From positions 10,123 through 74,122 of the forward strand of contig JAYWHR010000003.1 of assembly GCA_043777675.1 (NCBI GenBank): DNA of 64,000 nucleotides, given 5' to 3'. This document shows, piece by piece, positions 1-7,411 of the stretch. Source of the stretch: JANMDU01 sp043777675 (GTDB taxonomy: Bacteria > Pseudomonadota > Gammaproteobacteria > Burkholderiales > Burkholderiaceae_C). Each line of letters starts with the position of its first letter. Position 1 is the first letter of the stretch. The translations under genes were made by a program, and so were the position numbers. The notes beneath the pieces were generated by a model. That model ran no database searches and was not told where the DNA came from. It saw nothing but the letters and a program-made list of their open reading frames with translations.

Positions 1-296
1 CCAAAAGCCATATTGGCATAGACACTCATGTGTGGATACAAGGCATACGACTGGAACACCATCGCGCAGCCACGATCTGCCGCTCCGATTTCATTAACGC
101 GATCGCCATCAATAAACACATCGCCACTCGTGGGATGATCTAGGCCTGCAATCATGCGCAGCAGCGTGGATTTGCCGCACCCTGAAGGCCCGACGAAGAC
201 GACAAACTCGCCGTGCGCGATCTTCAAATCCACGCCTTGGATGACCTGCGTGTTGCCAAAGCTTTTTTCTATTCGGGTCAATTCAAGTGTCGACAC
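1..296 (-). CDS. Sugar ABC transporter ATP-binding protein (partial, N-terminal part)
   Basis: This is the N-terminal ~98 residues of a MalK/UgpC-type ATPase that powers sugar uptake; the rest lies beyond the left edge. The Walker A motif GPSGCGKST is at about residues 37-45, and the Q-loop VFQSYALYP follows at about residue 83, as in carbohydrate-importer ATPases. The start is a GTG at 294-296, preceded on the coding strand by AAAGGGG at a good Shine-Dalgarno distance. It is the last visible gene of a leftward operon: binding protein, two permeases, ATPase. I do not see a C-terminal regulatory domain because it is off the window. Family call is firm; the transported sugar is not known. Confidence 0.93.
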   Translation of the reverse strand, partial: MSTLELTRIEKSFGNTQVIQGVDLKIAHGEFVVFVGPSGCGKSTLLRMIAGLDHPTSGDVFIDGDRVNEIGAADRGCAMVFQSYALYPHMSVYANMAF

Positions 297-319
297 GGCA
301 GCCCCTTTAAATTTTTGAT

Positions 320-1363
320 TTATTTCACACCCGCACTGGCGATGCCGGTGGTGATGTAGCGCTGCAAAAAGGCGAACACCAGCGTGACGGGCAGCAGTGT
401 GATCACTGTCATAGCCAGCAAATAATGCCACTGCGTGTTGAGCTCGCCTTGAAAAGAGTTGAGCGCCAACTGCAGCGTGAAGAATTCGTTTTTAGAGAGC
501 ACGATGAGCGGCAGGAGGAAATCATTCCAACGCCACATGACGGAAAAGATGGCAAGCACAGCAAGTGCCGGGGCTGACAGCGGCAAGATGATGCGCCAAT
601 AAATCCGCCACTCACTCGCATGATCCATGCGCGCTGCTTCCAGCAGCTCATCAGGAATAGTGAGCATGTATTGCCGTAGCAAAAATACGCCCGTGGGCGT
701 GGCAATCGCAGGCAAGATCACGCCCCACAGACTGTTGAGCATGCCAAAACTGTTGATCACCAAAAACACTGGTACCAAAATGATGGTGGGCGGGATCATC
801 AGCGTGGCAATGATGATTAAGAACACCGATTTTTGGCCACGAAAATTGTATTTAGAGAGCGCAAACGCAGCCATTGAATTGACCAGCAGCGTGAGCAACG
901 TGGCCACAACGGTAATGAACACGCTGTTCCACAAATATTTCCCGAAGGTGAATTTGCTGAATAGATCGCCGTAGTTACTCCAAGCGAATTTCATTTCATT
1001 GACCGGCTGGCGCTGATTGATGTTGACTTTGATGGCTTGCTCAGGCGCCGCTGGATCGACCATGTTGGCGATGATGCCGATGCGACTGGTTTGCGCCAGC
1101 TCTCGCACTTGGCCATTGTCGAGCGTCACCTTGTAAAGCGGCAGCGGCTTTTCCTGCCCCGCTACAGCCACAGTCTTTTGTGTGTAGGGAAGAAACGTCG
1201 GCGGGAATTGCGTGATGGCTGATTCCGTTTTGAAGGATGACATCACCAGCCACAAAACGGGTGCGAACATCACAAACAGCCCCATCACAAGATATCCGTA
1301 CGATACGATATCCGTCCAGTGCAGTTGCTGCTTACCCTTGGTACGCGTGAGAAATTGCCACAT
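320..1363 (-). CDS. Sugar ABC transporter permease, MalG-like
   Basis: Inner-membrane permease of a carbohydrate importer, 347 residues. The C-terminal two thirds is a standard MalG-type domain: six membrane segments and the EAA loop around residues 240-265 (EAARMDHASEWRIYWRIILP), which docks on the ATPase. Between the first membrane segment and the rest there is an extra ~85-residue hydrophilic stretch (about residues 47-135). It must be periplasmic and makes the protein longer than the usual 270-300 residues. The start ATG is only 2 bases after the stop of the upstream permease gene, so the two are translationally close. Substrate is not readable from sequence. Confidence 0.92.
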   Translation of the reverse strand: MWQFLTRTKGKQQLHWTDIVSYGYLVMGLFVMFAPVLWLVMSSFKTESAITQFPPTFLPYTQKTVAVAGQEKPLPLYKVTLDNGQVRELAQTSRIGIIANMVDPAAPEQAIKVNINQRQPVNEMKFAWSNYGDLFSKFTFGKYLWNSVFITVVATLLTLLVNSMAAFALSKYNFRGQKSVFLIIIATLMIPPTIILVPVFLVINSFGMLNSLWGVILPAIATPTGVFLLRQYMLTIPDELLEAARMDHASEWRIYWRIILPLSAPALAVLAIFSVMWRWNDFLLPLIVLSKNEFFTLQLALNSFQGELNTQWHYLLAMTVITLLPVTLVFAFLQRYITTGIASAGVK

Positions 1364-1365
1364 AG

Positions 1366-2343
1366 TTATCTTGCTTTCTGCCCTTGCTCGCCCGCCCGCG
1401 TTAGCCGCAATTGCGCAAGCGTGAGGAGCACCAGAAAAATAGCCAGCGTAAGCGATGCCGCAGCCGCCAAACCATACAGATGAATCTGCTCAGCAAAACC
1501 AGTTTGATAAATGAACTGGACGATAAAAGTGGTGGCCGAGCCTGGGCCGCCGCCCGTGAGCACAAACACTTCATCAAACACCTGCACTGCGCGAATGGCC
1601 GCCAGCACCAGCACCACGATCAAATTGGGCATGAGCAGCGGAAGAGTAATGCGGCGCAAAGTGCGCCAAGGGTTGGCGCGATCCATCTCTGCGGCTTCAT
1701 ATAAATCCTTAGGGATCGCTTGCAGGCCGGCCAGCAAAATCAGAGTGTAGAAACCCATGTGCGCCCAGATAGAAACGAAAACCGTCCAGAAAAAAGCCCA
1801 GCCTGCGTCGGTCAGCCATTCCACCGGCTGCGCACCATAAGCTACCAAGCCTGCATTGAATGCGCCTTGGCTTTGCAACAGCCATTTCCAAATGAGCGCC
1901 ACTACCACGGGTGAAAGGAGCACTGGGTAGAAAAAGACACCGCGCCAAAAGCCGCGCCCAATGATCTTGCGATTCAGTACCAATGCTGTGACCAAGGAAA
2001 ACAACACCATCAAGACCACTTGAATCAAGCTGAATTTCAGCGTGTTGAAAATGGCTCGCCAAAACACATCTTTACGGCAGCTAGAAATGTCCAGATAGTT
2101 TTTGCACTCAAAAAGAATTTGGAAATTCTCGACGCCAGTGAAGGGGCGATCAAAAGGCATCAACTTCACGCCGCCGGTAGCCGCATAGACGAAGTTGATC
2201 AGGATGGGCAGAAATGTGAAACAGCCAAAAACAATCAAATTGGGTGCAACAAAAAGCCATCCCAGCTTCTGTACGCCAAGCCATTTCTGCGCCCAGCGGA
2301 AAGGCCATTCAAGCAATTCGAAGAAAGGAGCAAAAAAACGCAT
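1366..2343 (-). CDS. Sugar ABC transporter permease, MalF-like
   Basis: Second permease of the importer, 325 residues from the ATG at 2341-2343; an upstream TTG at 2364 is possible but less likely. It has about six membrane segments and an EAA loop (YEAAEMDRANPWRTLRRITLP begins near residue 230), plus the motif LTGGGPGSATTF that is common in MalF/UgpA-type permeases. A short soluble loop after the first membrane segment contains two cysteines (FECKNYLDISSCRKD) that could form a disulfide in the periplasm. It lies between the binding-protein gene and the MalG-like gene. The upstream gap carries a long hairpin and a dispersed repeat. Confidence 0.92.
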   Translation of the reverse strand: MRFFAPFFELLEWPFRWAQKWLGVQKLGWLFVAPNLIVFGCFTFLPILINFVYAATGGVKLMPFDRPFTGVENFQILFECKNYLDISSCRKDVFWRAIFNTLKFSLIQVVLMVLFSLVTALVLNRKIIGRGFWRGVFFYPVLLSPVVVALIWKWLLQSQGAFNAGLVAYGAQPVEWLTDAGWAFFWTVFVSIWAHMGFYTLILLAGLQAIPKDLYEAAEMDRANPWRTLRRITLPLLMPNLIVVLVLAAIRAVQVFDEVFVLTGGGPGSATTFIVQFIYQTGFAEQIHLYGLAAAASLTLAIFLVLLTLAQLRLTRAGEQGQKAR

Positions 2344-2401
2344 GGTGCTACAGAGCGGATACAAGTAAGAAGGTGTAGGCAGACAATAAAATCATCTGAA
2401 A

Positions 2402-2463
2402 GCGCAGAACGCTATTTTTTCAATAGCATTCTGCGCATATTCTATGCAGGCAATCAGCCAAAA
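2402..2463. repeat. Dispersed repeat copy 1 with a 15-bp hairpin between binding-protein and permease genes
   Basis: Repeat family A, copy 1, + orientation. Core TGCGCATATTCTATGCAGGC is at 2432-2451. The left half is extended into a near-perfect hairpin: arm 2402-2416 and arm 2422-2436 pair at 14 of 15 positions around a TTTTC loop. It lies directly downstream of the binding-protein stop codon on the transcribed strand. A stem here could trim or stabilise the mRNA so that more binding protein than permease is made, as known for the malE-malF gap of enterobacteria. That role is inference. Confidence 0.8.
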
Positions 2464-2475
2464 AGTTCAAAATCC

Positions 2476-3750
2476 TTACTTTTGAGCTTGGGCAATCGCA
2501 TCTTTCATATCGGCATTGATTTTGACAATGGCTTCATCGGTGCTCATCTCACCCACAATCGCTTGCGTCACACGCGCCACGGTGGGCAGCATGATGGCGC
2601 GGTTAAATTTGTAGCCTTGAAACTGGAAGGCAGCAGGGGCGAGATTGGCAACGCCGGAGCTGAATACGCCTAATGCATTGTTGACGGCAGGAACAGTACT
2701 TGTGTATTTGACTTTTCCTGCCATGCCCAAATGCGCTGGGATATTGTTAATACGTCCGGTGAACTCTGCATAGGCTGCCTCGGAAGCCATGAAATCCAAG
2801 AAAGCGCCTACATCGCTTGGTGACTTACTGGTTTTCAGTGCCACCCAAGCAGCACCACCAGGAATGCCCGAGCAAGCAGCTGGACCACATGGGTTAGGTA
2901 CAGCGGCCCAATCGAATTTGTTACCGATGTCTTTGCTCAAGCGTCCTATCTGCCAGCTGCCCGACAGTACCATCACCGCATTGCCATTGATAAATTCGCC
3001 AATCGAATCGGCATAAGTAGAGCCGCCAGAGCCCGCCCATACTTCTTTGAGCATCGTGCCGTCTTTATGCCAGCCAACAAATTTGCTAACTGCCATTTTG
3101 TAGCCGTCATCAATCACCGCATTGCCTTGCGCATCAAAAATTTTCGCGCCATAGCTGATTGCAGGGCCTGCAAATCGGTGGCCGGAGCGATCCCATGCCA
3201 TGGCGGCCTTGGTTTTGGTGGCAGCAGCGACTTTACGTGTGGCGTCCACCCACTCTTCCCAAGTGGCTTTCGGGCCAGGCATTGGAATCTTTGCCTGCTC
3301 AAACAGTGTTTTGTTCACATACGGCCCGGTCATGGTGAGCTGAGTCATGAAGCCATAAATGCCGCGATCCGAAGGGTTGGGGCGCAGCCAAGCTGCCGTG
3401 CCGCCAAAGCTTTTGTCCCAATACGCGCGATCTTTCACATGCGCAGAAATGTCCATATAGTATTTGGACAGCCCGCCCAGGTCTGTAACACGAGCGATAT
3501 CCGGGCCTTGCCCTGCGGCCAATTGCACAGGCAGTTGTTCGACGATGGTTTTGTAAGGTACGACATCCAAGATCACCTTAGTCGTAGAGTTTTGCGCTTC
3601 AAAGCGTTTGATCAGATCGGCTGTGACATCGCATTCAATGCCGTCTTGGTAGCACATGACGCGAATTTCGCCGGCTTGTGCGGTGGCAGAGAGTAAAGAA
3701 GCGGCGGCAACGGCCAGTAGGTGGCGGCGGAAGGTGGGTTGAAGTAGCAT
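2476..3750 (-). CDS. Sugar ABC transporter substrate-binding protein
   Basis: Periplasmic family-1 extracellular solute-binding protein, 424 residues from the ATG at 3748-3750. That ATG has GGAG six bases upstream, so I prefer it to the longer frame opening at 3801. A signal peptide is clear (MLLQPTFRRHLLAVAAASLL, then cleavage near ATAQA). The mature part begins GEIRVMCYQDGIECDV and carries the hinge-region pattern LAAGQGPDIARV typical of sugar binders. First gene of the leftward importer operon; the divergent esterase-like gene starts 69 bases away. An oligosaccharide or uronic-acid ligand would fit that neighbour, but this is inference only. Confidence 0.92.
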   Translation of the reverse strand: MLLQPTFRRHLLAVAAASLLSATAQAGEIRVMCYQDGIECDVTADLIKRFEAQNSTTKVILDVVPYKTIVEQLPVQLAAGQGPDIARVTDLGGLSKYYMDISAHVKDRAYWDKSFGGTAAWLRPNPSDRGIYGFMTQLTMTGPYVNKTLFEQAKIPMPGPKATWEEWVDATRKVAAATKTKAAMAWDRSGHRFAGPAISYGAKIFDAQGNAVIDDGYKMAVSKFVGWHKDGTMLKEVWAGSGGSTYADSIGEFINGNAVMVLSGSWQIGRLSKDIGNKFDWAAVPNPCGPAACSGIPGGAAWVALKTSKSPSDVGAFLDFMASEAAYAEFTGRINNIPAHLGMAGKVKYTSTVPAVNNALGVFSSGVANLAPAAFQFQGYKFNRAIMLPTVARVTQAIVGEMSTDEAIVKINADMKDAIAQAQK

Positions 3751-3819
3751 GTCAGTCTCCATTTGGAATGTGAAGCTTGAACCATACCCGGAACTGAGCA
3801 CCTTGAGAATATGATCTAG

Positions 3820-4785
3820 ATGATCACAAACCCTGATAGCGCAGTTCGAATGCCTGAAAAATCACTCGGTGAGCAATACCTGCAAGCGCTTTTCGGCCCT
3901 TGGATTTCGCTGGATCTGCCTTTGGCATGTCAGCCGGTGCATGAGTTGGTGCTAACGGGTGGCCGTCTCTTGCAATGGCAAATATCGGCAGGCTACCCAG
4001 TCTGGCTGCGTTGGTCATTGCATGTGTTTTTACCTCACAGCCAAAATGAGAATGCTGGACGCTCGGGACGGCGCGTTTTACTCAGCCCCGATGGCTGCTG
4101 GCCACACTGCCTGAGCGTAGCGGCTATTGAGCAATGCAAAGAGCAAGATGTGGCGCTGGCTTGGTTTGATCGGCTGGCGTTTGCGCACGATCCACCTTCG
4201 GCTTTGCGGCAGGGTGCTTTTTACGAGCAGTTTTCACAATCGTCCGCTGGGTGCCTGAGCGTCTGGGCATGGGGTATCTCTTTAACGGCGCAAGTGCTGC
4301 GTGAGCTTTTGACCGATGCAAAAATCGGTGTCATCGGGCACTCGCGAGGCGGCAAAGCTGCTTTGTTATGCGCCGCACTGGACACTCAAATCGATGCAGT
4401 TATTGCCAATAACAGCGGCATAGGTGGTGCGGCTTCTTTGGCGGTGGCGGGCGAAGGCTCTGAAGGCCTAGCGCAACTGGCGCAAGCCTTCCCGCATTGG
4501 CTAAGCACTGCGGCGGCCGATTCTGCTGTGCAAGCACGCTTGCGCGAGATCGACAGCATGACTCTGTGGTCGCGGATTGCACCGCGTCCGATGCTGATCT
4601 TGCAAGCTCAGCAAGATGCTTGGGCCAATCCCCTAGGTACGCGCCATGCTATGGATTGCCTTAAATCACATTGGCCCGTGGGTGGTTCATTAACCTTAGT
4701 AGAACGGCAAGGCACGCATACCATGTTAGCTGCTGATTGGCATCAGGCAGCTTTATTCATGCGCAAGCCGCATCGCGGCTGGTAA
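3820..4785 (+). CDS. Alpha/beta hydrolase resembling glucuronoyl/acetyl-xylan esterases
   Basis: Serine hydrolase of 321 residues. The nucleophile elbow is GHSRGGKAALL at about residues 172-182, preceded by WAWGISLTAQVL and followed by VIANNSGIGGAAS. This arrangement resembles carbohydrate-esterase-15-like hydrolases that cleave esters on plant cell-wall polysaccharides. A C-terminal histidine in GTHTML (near residue 305) would complete the triad. No signal peptide is evident, so it probably acts on imported oligosaccharides in the cytoplasm. That fits its divergent position next to a sugar importer. An alternative ATG at 3850 would shorten it by ten residues. Substrate is inferred from context only. 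Confidence 0.75.
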   Translation: MITNPDSAVRMPEKSLGEQYLQALFGPWISLDLPLACQPVHELVLTGGRLLQWQISAGYPVWLRWSLHVFLPHSQNENAGRSGRRVLLSPDGCWPHCLSVAAIEQCKEQDVALAWFDRLAFAHDPPSALRQGAFYEQFSQSSAGCLSVWAWGISLTAQVLRELLTDAKIGVIGHSRGGKAALLCAALDTQIDAVIANNSGIGGAASLAVAGEGSEGLAQLAQAFPHWLSTAAADSAVQARLREIDSMTLWSRIAPRPMLILQAQQDAWANPLGTRHAMDCLKSHWPVGGSLTLVERQGTHTMLAADWHQAALFMRKPHRGW

Positions 4786-4796
4786 GATGCCAAAGC

Positions 4797-5690
4797 CTAC
4801 ACAGGGTGCGGAGTGCCAGCGGTGGTTTGCACGGGCAAAACTAAGCCTTCGGCTTTCGCTGCCAAACTCTGAGAGAGCTCTTTGCGGTAGCGATTGAGCT
4901 CAGAGGCAGTTGAGAAGCTGCGCTCCATCAGCAAGCTCATATTGTGCAAAATGCGCTCGACGACTTTGGTCTCCCATACCGCATCAAATTTGATTTGCTT
5001 ATCTAACCAGTGCTCTAGCCACTCGGGATTGGGCAGGCGGCTTTGGATCGTGTCGCGTGGAAAAAGCGCTTTGTTCACATGCAGATTGGTGGGGTGCAAA
5101 GCTTGCGCGGTGCGCCGCGCGCTGGCCATGAGCACGCCGACTTTTGTGAACGCAGATTTGGCTTCATCGCCGAATTTGCCGATAGCACGTTTCATGTAGC
5201 GCAAATAAGCTCCGCCGTGGCGTGCTTCATCTTGGCTGAGTGTCGTGTAGATATGCTTAATGACGGGCTCGGTGTGCCATTCGCTTGCGCGACGGTACCA
5301 GTGATTCAGGCGAATCTCGCCACAGAAGTGCAACATCAGTGTTTCAAGTGCTGGCGCAGGCTCAAATTCAAAGCGTACATCGTGAAGCTCTTGCTCAGTG
5401 GGCACGAAATCTGGGCGAAAGCGTTTCAAATATTCCATGAGCACCAGCGAATGCTTTTGCTCTTCAAAAAACCAGATCGACATGAAGGCGGAGAAGTCGG
5501 AGTCATCGCGGTTGTCACGCAAAAACATTTCAGTGGCCGGCAGCGCTGCCCATTCAGTGATGGCGTTCATCTTGATTGTCTGCGCTTGCTCGTCGGAGAG
5601 CTTGGTGCCCTCAAAGCTCGCCCAGGGGATATCTTTGTCCATATCCCAACGGACGGATTCGAGCTGTTTGAATAATTCAGGATAAAGCAT
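4797..5690 (-). CDS. Ferritin-like diiron protein (acyl-ACP desaturase/AurF superfamily)
   Basis: A 297-residue, mostly helical protein with two di-metal binding clusters: FFEEQKHS (about residues 94-101), then CGEIRLNH (about residue 130) and QDEARHGG (about residue 162). This E-ExxH...E-DExxH order is that of ferritin-like diiron oxygenases and desaturases. No membrane segment, so cytoplasmic. It lies behind the B12-type MerR regulator on the same strand and opposite the lipid-modification operon. An oxygen-dependent step on a lipid or thioester substrate is a reasonable guess but unproven. Called from motif pattern, not from a recognised named enzyme. Confidence 0.75.
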   Translation of the reverse strand: MLYPELFKQLESVRWDMDKDIPWASFEGTKLSDEQAQTIKMNAITEWAALPATEMFLRDNRDDSDFSAFMSIWFFEEQKHSLVLMEYLKRFRPDFVPTEQELHDVRFEFEPAPALETLMLHFCGEIRLNHWYRRASEWHTEPVIKHIYTTLSQDEARHGGAYLRYMKRAIGKFGDEAKSAFTKVGVLMASARRTAQALHPTNLHVNKALFPRDTIQSRLPNPEWLEHWLDKQIKFDAVWETKVVERILHNMSLLMERSFSTASELNRYRKELSQSLAAKAEGLVLPVQTTAGTPHPV

Positions 5691-5790
5691 GGCAGCACCT
5701 TGACAACAAGTGGTAAATTTTAGCGACTAGTTATGACGATCATGCGCAACCCTAGTATGCCCCCAAATTCTAAAAGGATAGCAGCGATAA

Positions 5791-6738
5791 TCACGACAGA
5801 TGACGCCACCTAGCCACTTGCGCAGGGATATCTTGCAAAGTCGCCACAGCAGTGACGCCTTCAATGCTACGGCGATGGATGATCGGGCAACTGCCGCCCG
5901 CCCAAATTTCTATGCCCATGCCCAGTTTGCTGCGCAGCTCTTCCAAGCCATTGACCACGTCATTAGCATTTTGGCTCGTCGTGAAGCTCAGCGCCACGAT
6001 ATCTGCTTTATGAGCAGTCGCTGCGAGCACGACATCCCAAATTGGCGTTTGCGTGCCAAGCGAGACACAGCGACAAGCTTCCAGCGAGAGCATGGCTTCT
6101 GCCATCAGTAAGCCCATGCCATGCGGCTCTTGCGGGAAGGTGGTGAGCAACACCCGAGGGCTGGCTAGTTGCGCCGTCACTGGTGAAACTCCCATCGCGC
6201 TTCGAAGCACGATGTTCACGCTCTCGGTGTAGACATGCTCTTCAAACACTTCAATTTGCCCACGCATCCAAGCATCGCCCACCGTCGTGTTGAGCGGTGC
6301 AATGACATGACACACAAAACTACCCAGCCCTAGGCGCATCAGTGCCTGCCTCAACAAGCGGCGCAGGCCATCAACGTCGTGTGATTTAATCAGTGCAAGA
6401 TATTCACGCAGGTCGGTTTTGCCGGAAGGCGTGATGCGCTGCGGCTGGGCAGACAGGCTTTCCCCGATGCTCTGCAGCTCTTCGATGCTCATCGCCACAA
6501 TGCGGCCAGGCCGATGGCCGTTGTCAAGCAAACGCTTGATCACGCGTAGCTTTTCGATCTGATCCAGTGCATAGGCGCGTTCACCGTAGGCGTCACGCAG
6601 TGGCATCGGGAATCCATAGCGCCGCTCCCAGACGCGCAACGTGTCTTTCGATAAGCCGGTATCGCGCTCTACAGCTGCGATCGACACGGTAATGGGACGA
6701 ACTGCTGCCTTGTCATTCACGATAAGTTTCCAATCCAT
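5791..6738 (-). CDS. MerR-family regulator with B12-binding domain (LitR/CarH-like photoreceptor)
   Basis: DNA-binding regulator of about 315 residues from the ATG at 6736-6738; a TTG at 6762 would extend it. The N-terminal MerR helix-turn-helix reads VERDTGLSKDTLRVWERRYG followed by Y-x-Q-I-E-K-L wing residues. The middle helical bundle has FEEHVYTES, matching the Glu-His pair that contacts adenosylcobalamin in CarH. The C-terminal domain has EPHGMG in place of the canonical DxHxxG cobalamin loop, then SLGTQTP and WAGGSCP, as in B12-binding Rossmann folds. In the family, light breaks the B12 complex and derepresses target genes. The regulator faces the lipid operon across a 673-base gap with three similar inverted repeats. 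Confidence 0.85.
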   Translation of the reverse strand: MDWKLIVNDKAAVRPITVSIAAVERDTGLSKDTLRVWERRYGFPMPLRDAYGERAYALDQIEKLRVIKRLLDNGHRPGRIVAMSIEELQSIGESLSAQPQRITPSGKTDLREYLALIKSHDVDGLRRLLRQALMRLGLGSFVCHVIAPLNTTVGDAWMRGQIEVFEEHVYTESVNIVLRSAMGVSPVTAQLASPRVLLTTFPQEPHGMGLLMAEAMLSLEACRCVSLGTQTPIWDVVLAATAHKADIVALSFTTSQNANDVVNGLEELRSKLGMGIEIWAGGSCPIIHRRSIEGVTAVATLQDIPAQVARWRHLS

Positions 6739-6801
6739 GCCGCCGAACACGCGGAAATACAACTGATTTTTTGTACTGGCTACTTACACGGCATCAATCA
6801 T

Positions 6802-6814
6802 TTGTCCAGAACAA
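6802..6814. promoter_or_regulatory. Candidate operator 1 (TTGTCCAGAACAA)
   Basis: Inverted repeat TTGT-CCAGA-ACAA. It shares the TTGTCCA half and the ACAA end with the copy at 6935. Candidate binding site for the adjacent MerR/B12 regulator. Confidence 0.45.
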
Positions 6815-6867
6815 GAGTATGAACCGTTTTTCTGACATTGGCTGGCAAAGAAACAGCATCAACTTGA

Positions 6868-6882
6868 TTGTCGTTGCGACAA
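6868..6882. promoter_or_regulatory. Candidate operator 2 (TTGTCGTTGCGACAA)
   Basis: Perfect 6-bp inverted repeat TTGTCG-TTG-CGACAA. Its centre is 67 bases from the first site and 66 from the third. Confidence 0.5.
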
Positions 6883-6934
6883 TTGGCCTCAAACATCATC
6901 AATATTAAGGGTAAACATCTAGTTTTCATGGTCG

Positions 6935-6947
6935 TTGTCCAAGACAA
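6935..6947. promoter_or_regulatory. Candidate operator 3 (TTGTCCAAGACAA)
   Basis: Perfect 5-bp inverted repeat TTGTC-CAA-GACAA, third of the evenly spaced series. Confidence 0.5.
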
Positions 6948-7411
6948 AAAATGCTTTTACCCGCTGTGACAATCTCAGCCGCACCGAGAGCTCGCTATCA
7001 AGGCCTGTGTGCCAAGAAGGACAGCATCGATCTGCTTAAGCCCAAAGCTCAGGAGTCATCGTCAGTTGTTGGATCTCAAGTAAAGTAGTCAAAGGCCCTG
7101 ACGCCCAGTCGGGTATCGAACCTTTGGTTTGATAAAGTATACTAATCAGTCACAATACAACTGAATGAGTTTCGAAGATACCATGTGCTTCACACCAACT
7201 TGCTTACTGCTTACTTAAAGTGCTTACCAACTTTAGTAAAAGCATGGGCGACGCGGCAGACGCTTTACCGTTTTTTGTTAGCAAGTCTTTCGAGAGCTTT
7301 TGGTTCTACAAAAATCTTGAGACGTTTTTACTCCTTCGCCCTCGCTCCAAGCTTCGCCTCAGCGCAGCTCATGGCAATTTCTTTTACTGGCATCCGTAGC
7401 CCAAGTCACTG

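Larger units (their letters stand above)
6739..7411. promoter_or_regulatory. Long intergenic control region between the B12/MerR regulator and the lipid operon
   Basis: A 673-base gap without a convincing gene. It holds three evenly spaced TTGTC/GACAA-type inverted repeats (listed separately) and a TATACT box at 7138-7143, about 270 bases before the first operon gene. An open frame from a GTG at 7185 to 7412 (75 codons) is present but looks non-coding. No photolyase remnant was recognised, although photolyase genes often sit in such clusters. Confidence 0.55.

Noticed and set aside
2020..2673. 217-codon open frame opposite the sugar permease and binding-protein genes
   Set aside because: It is a shadow of two well-supported genes on the other strand and crosses their intergenic repeat.
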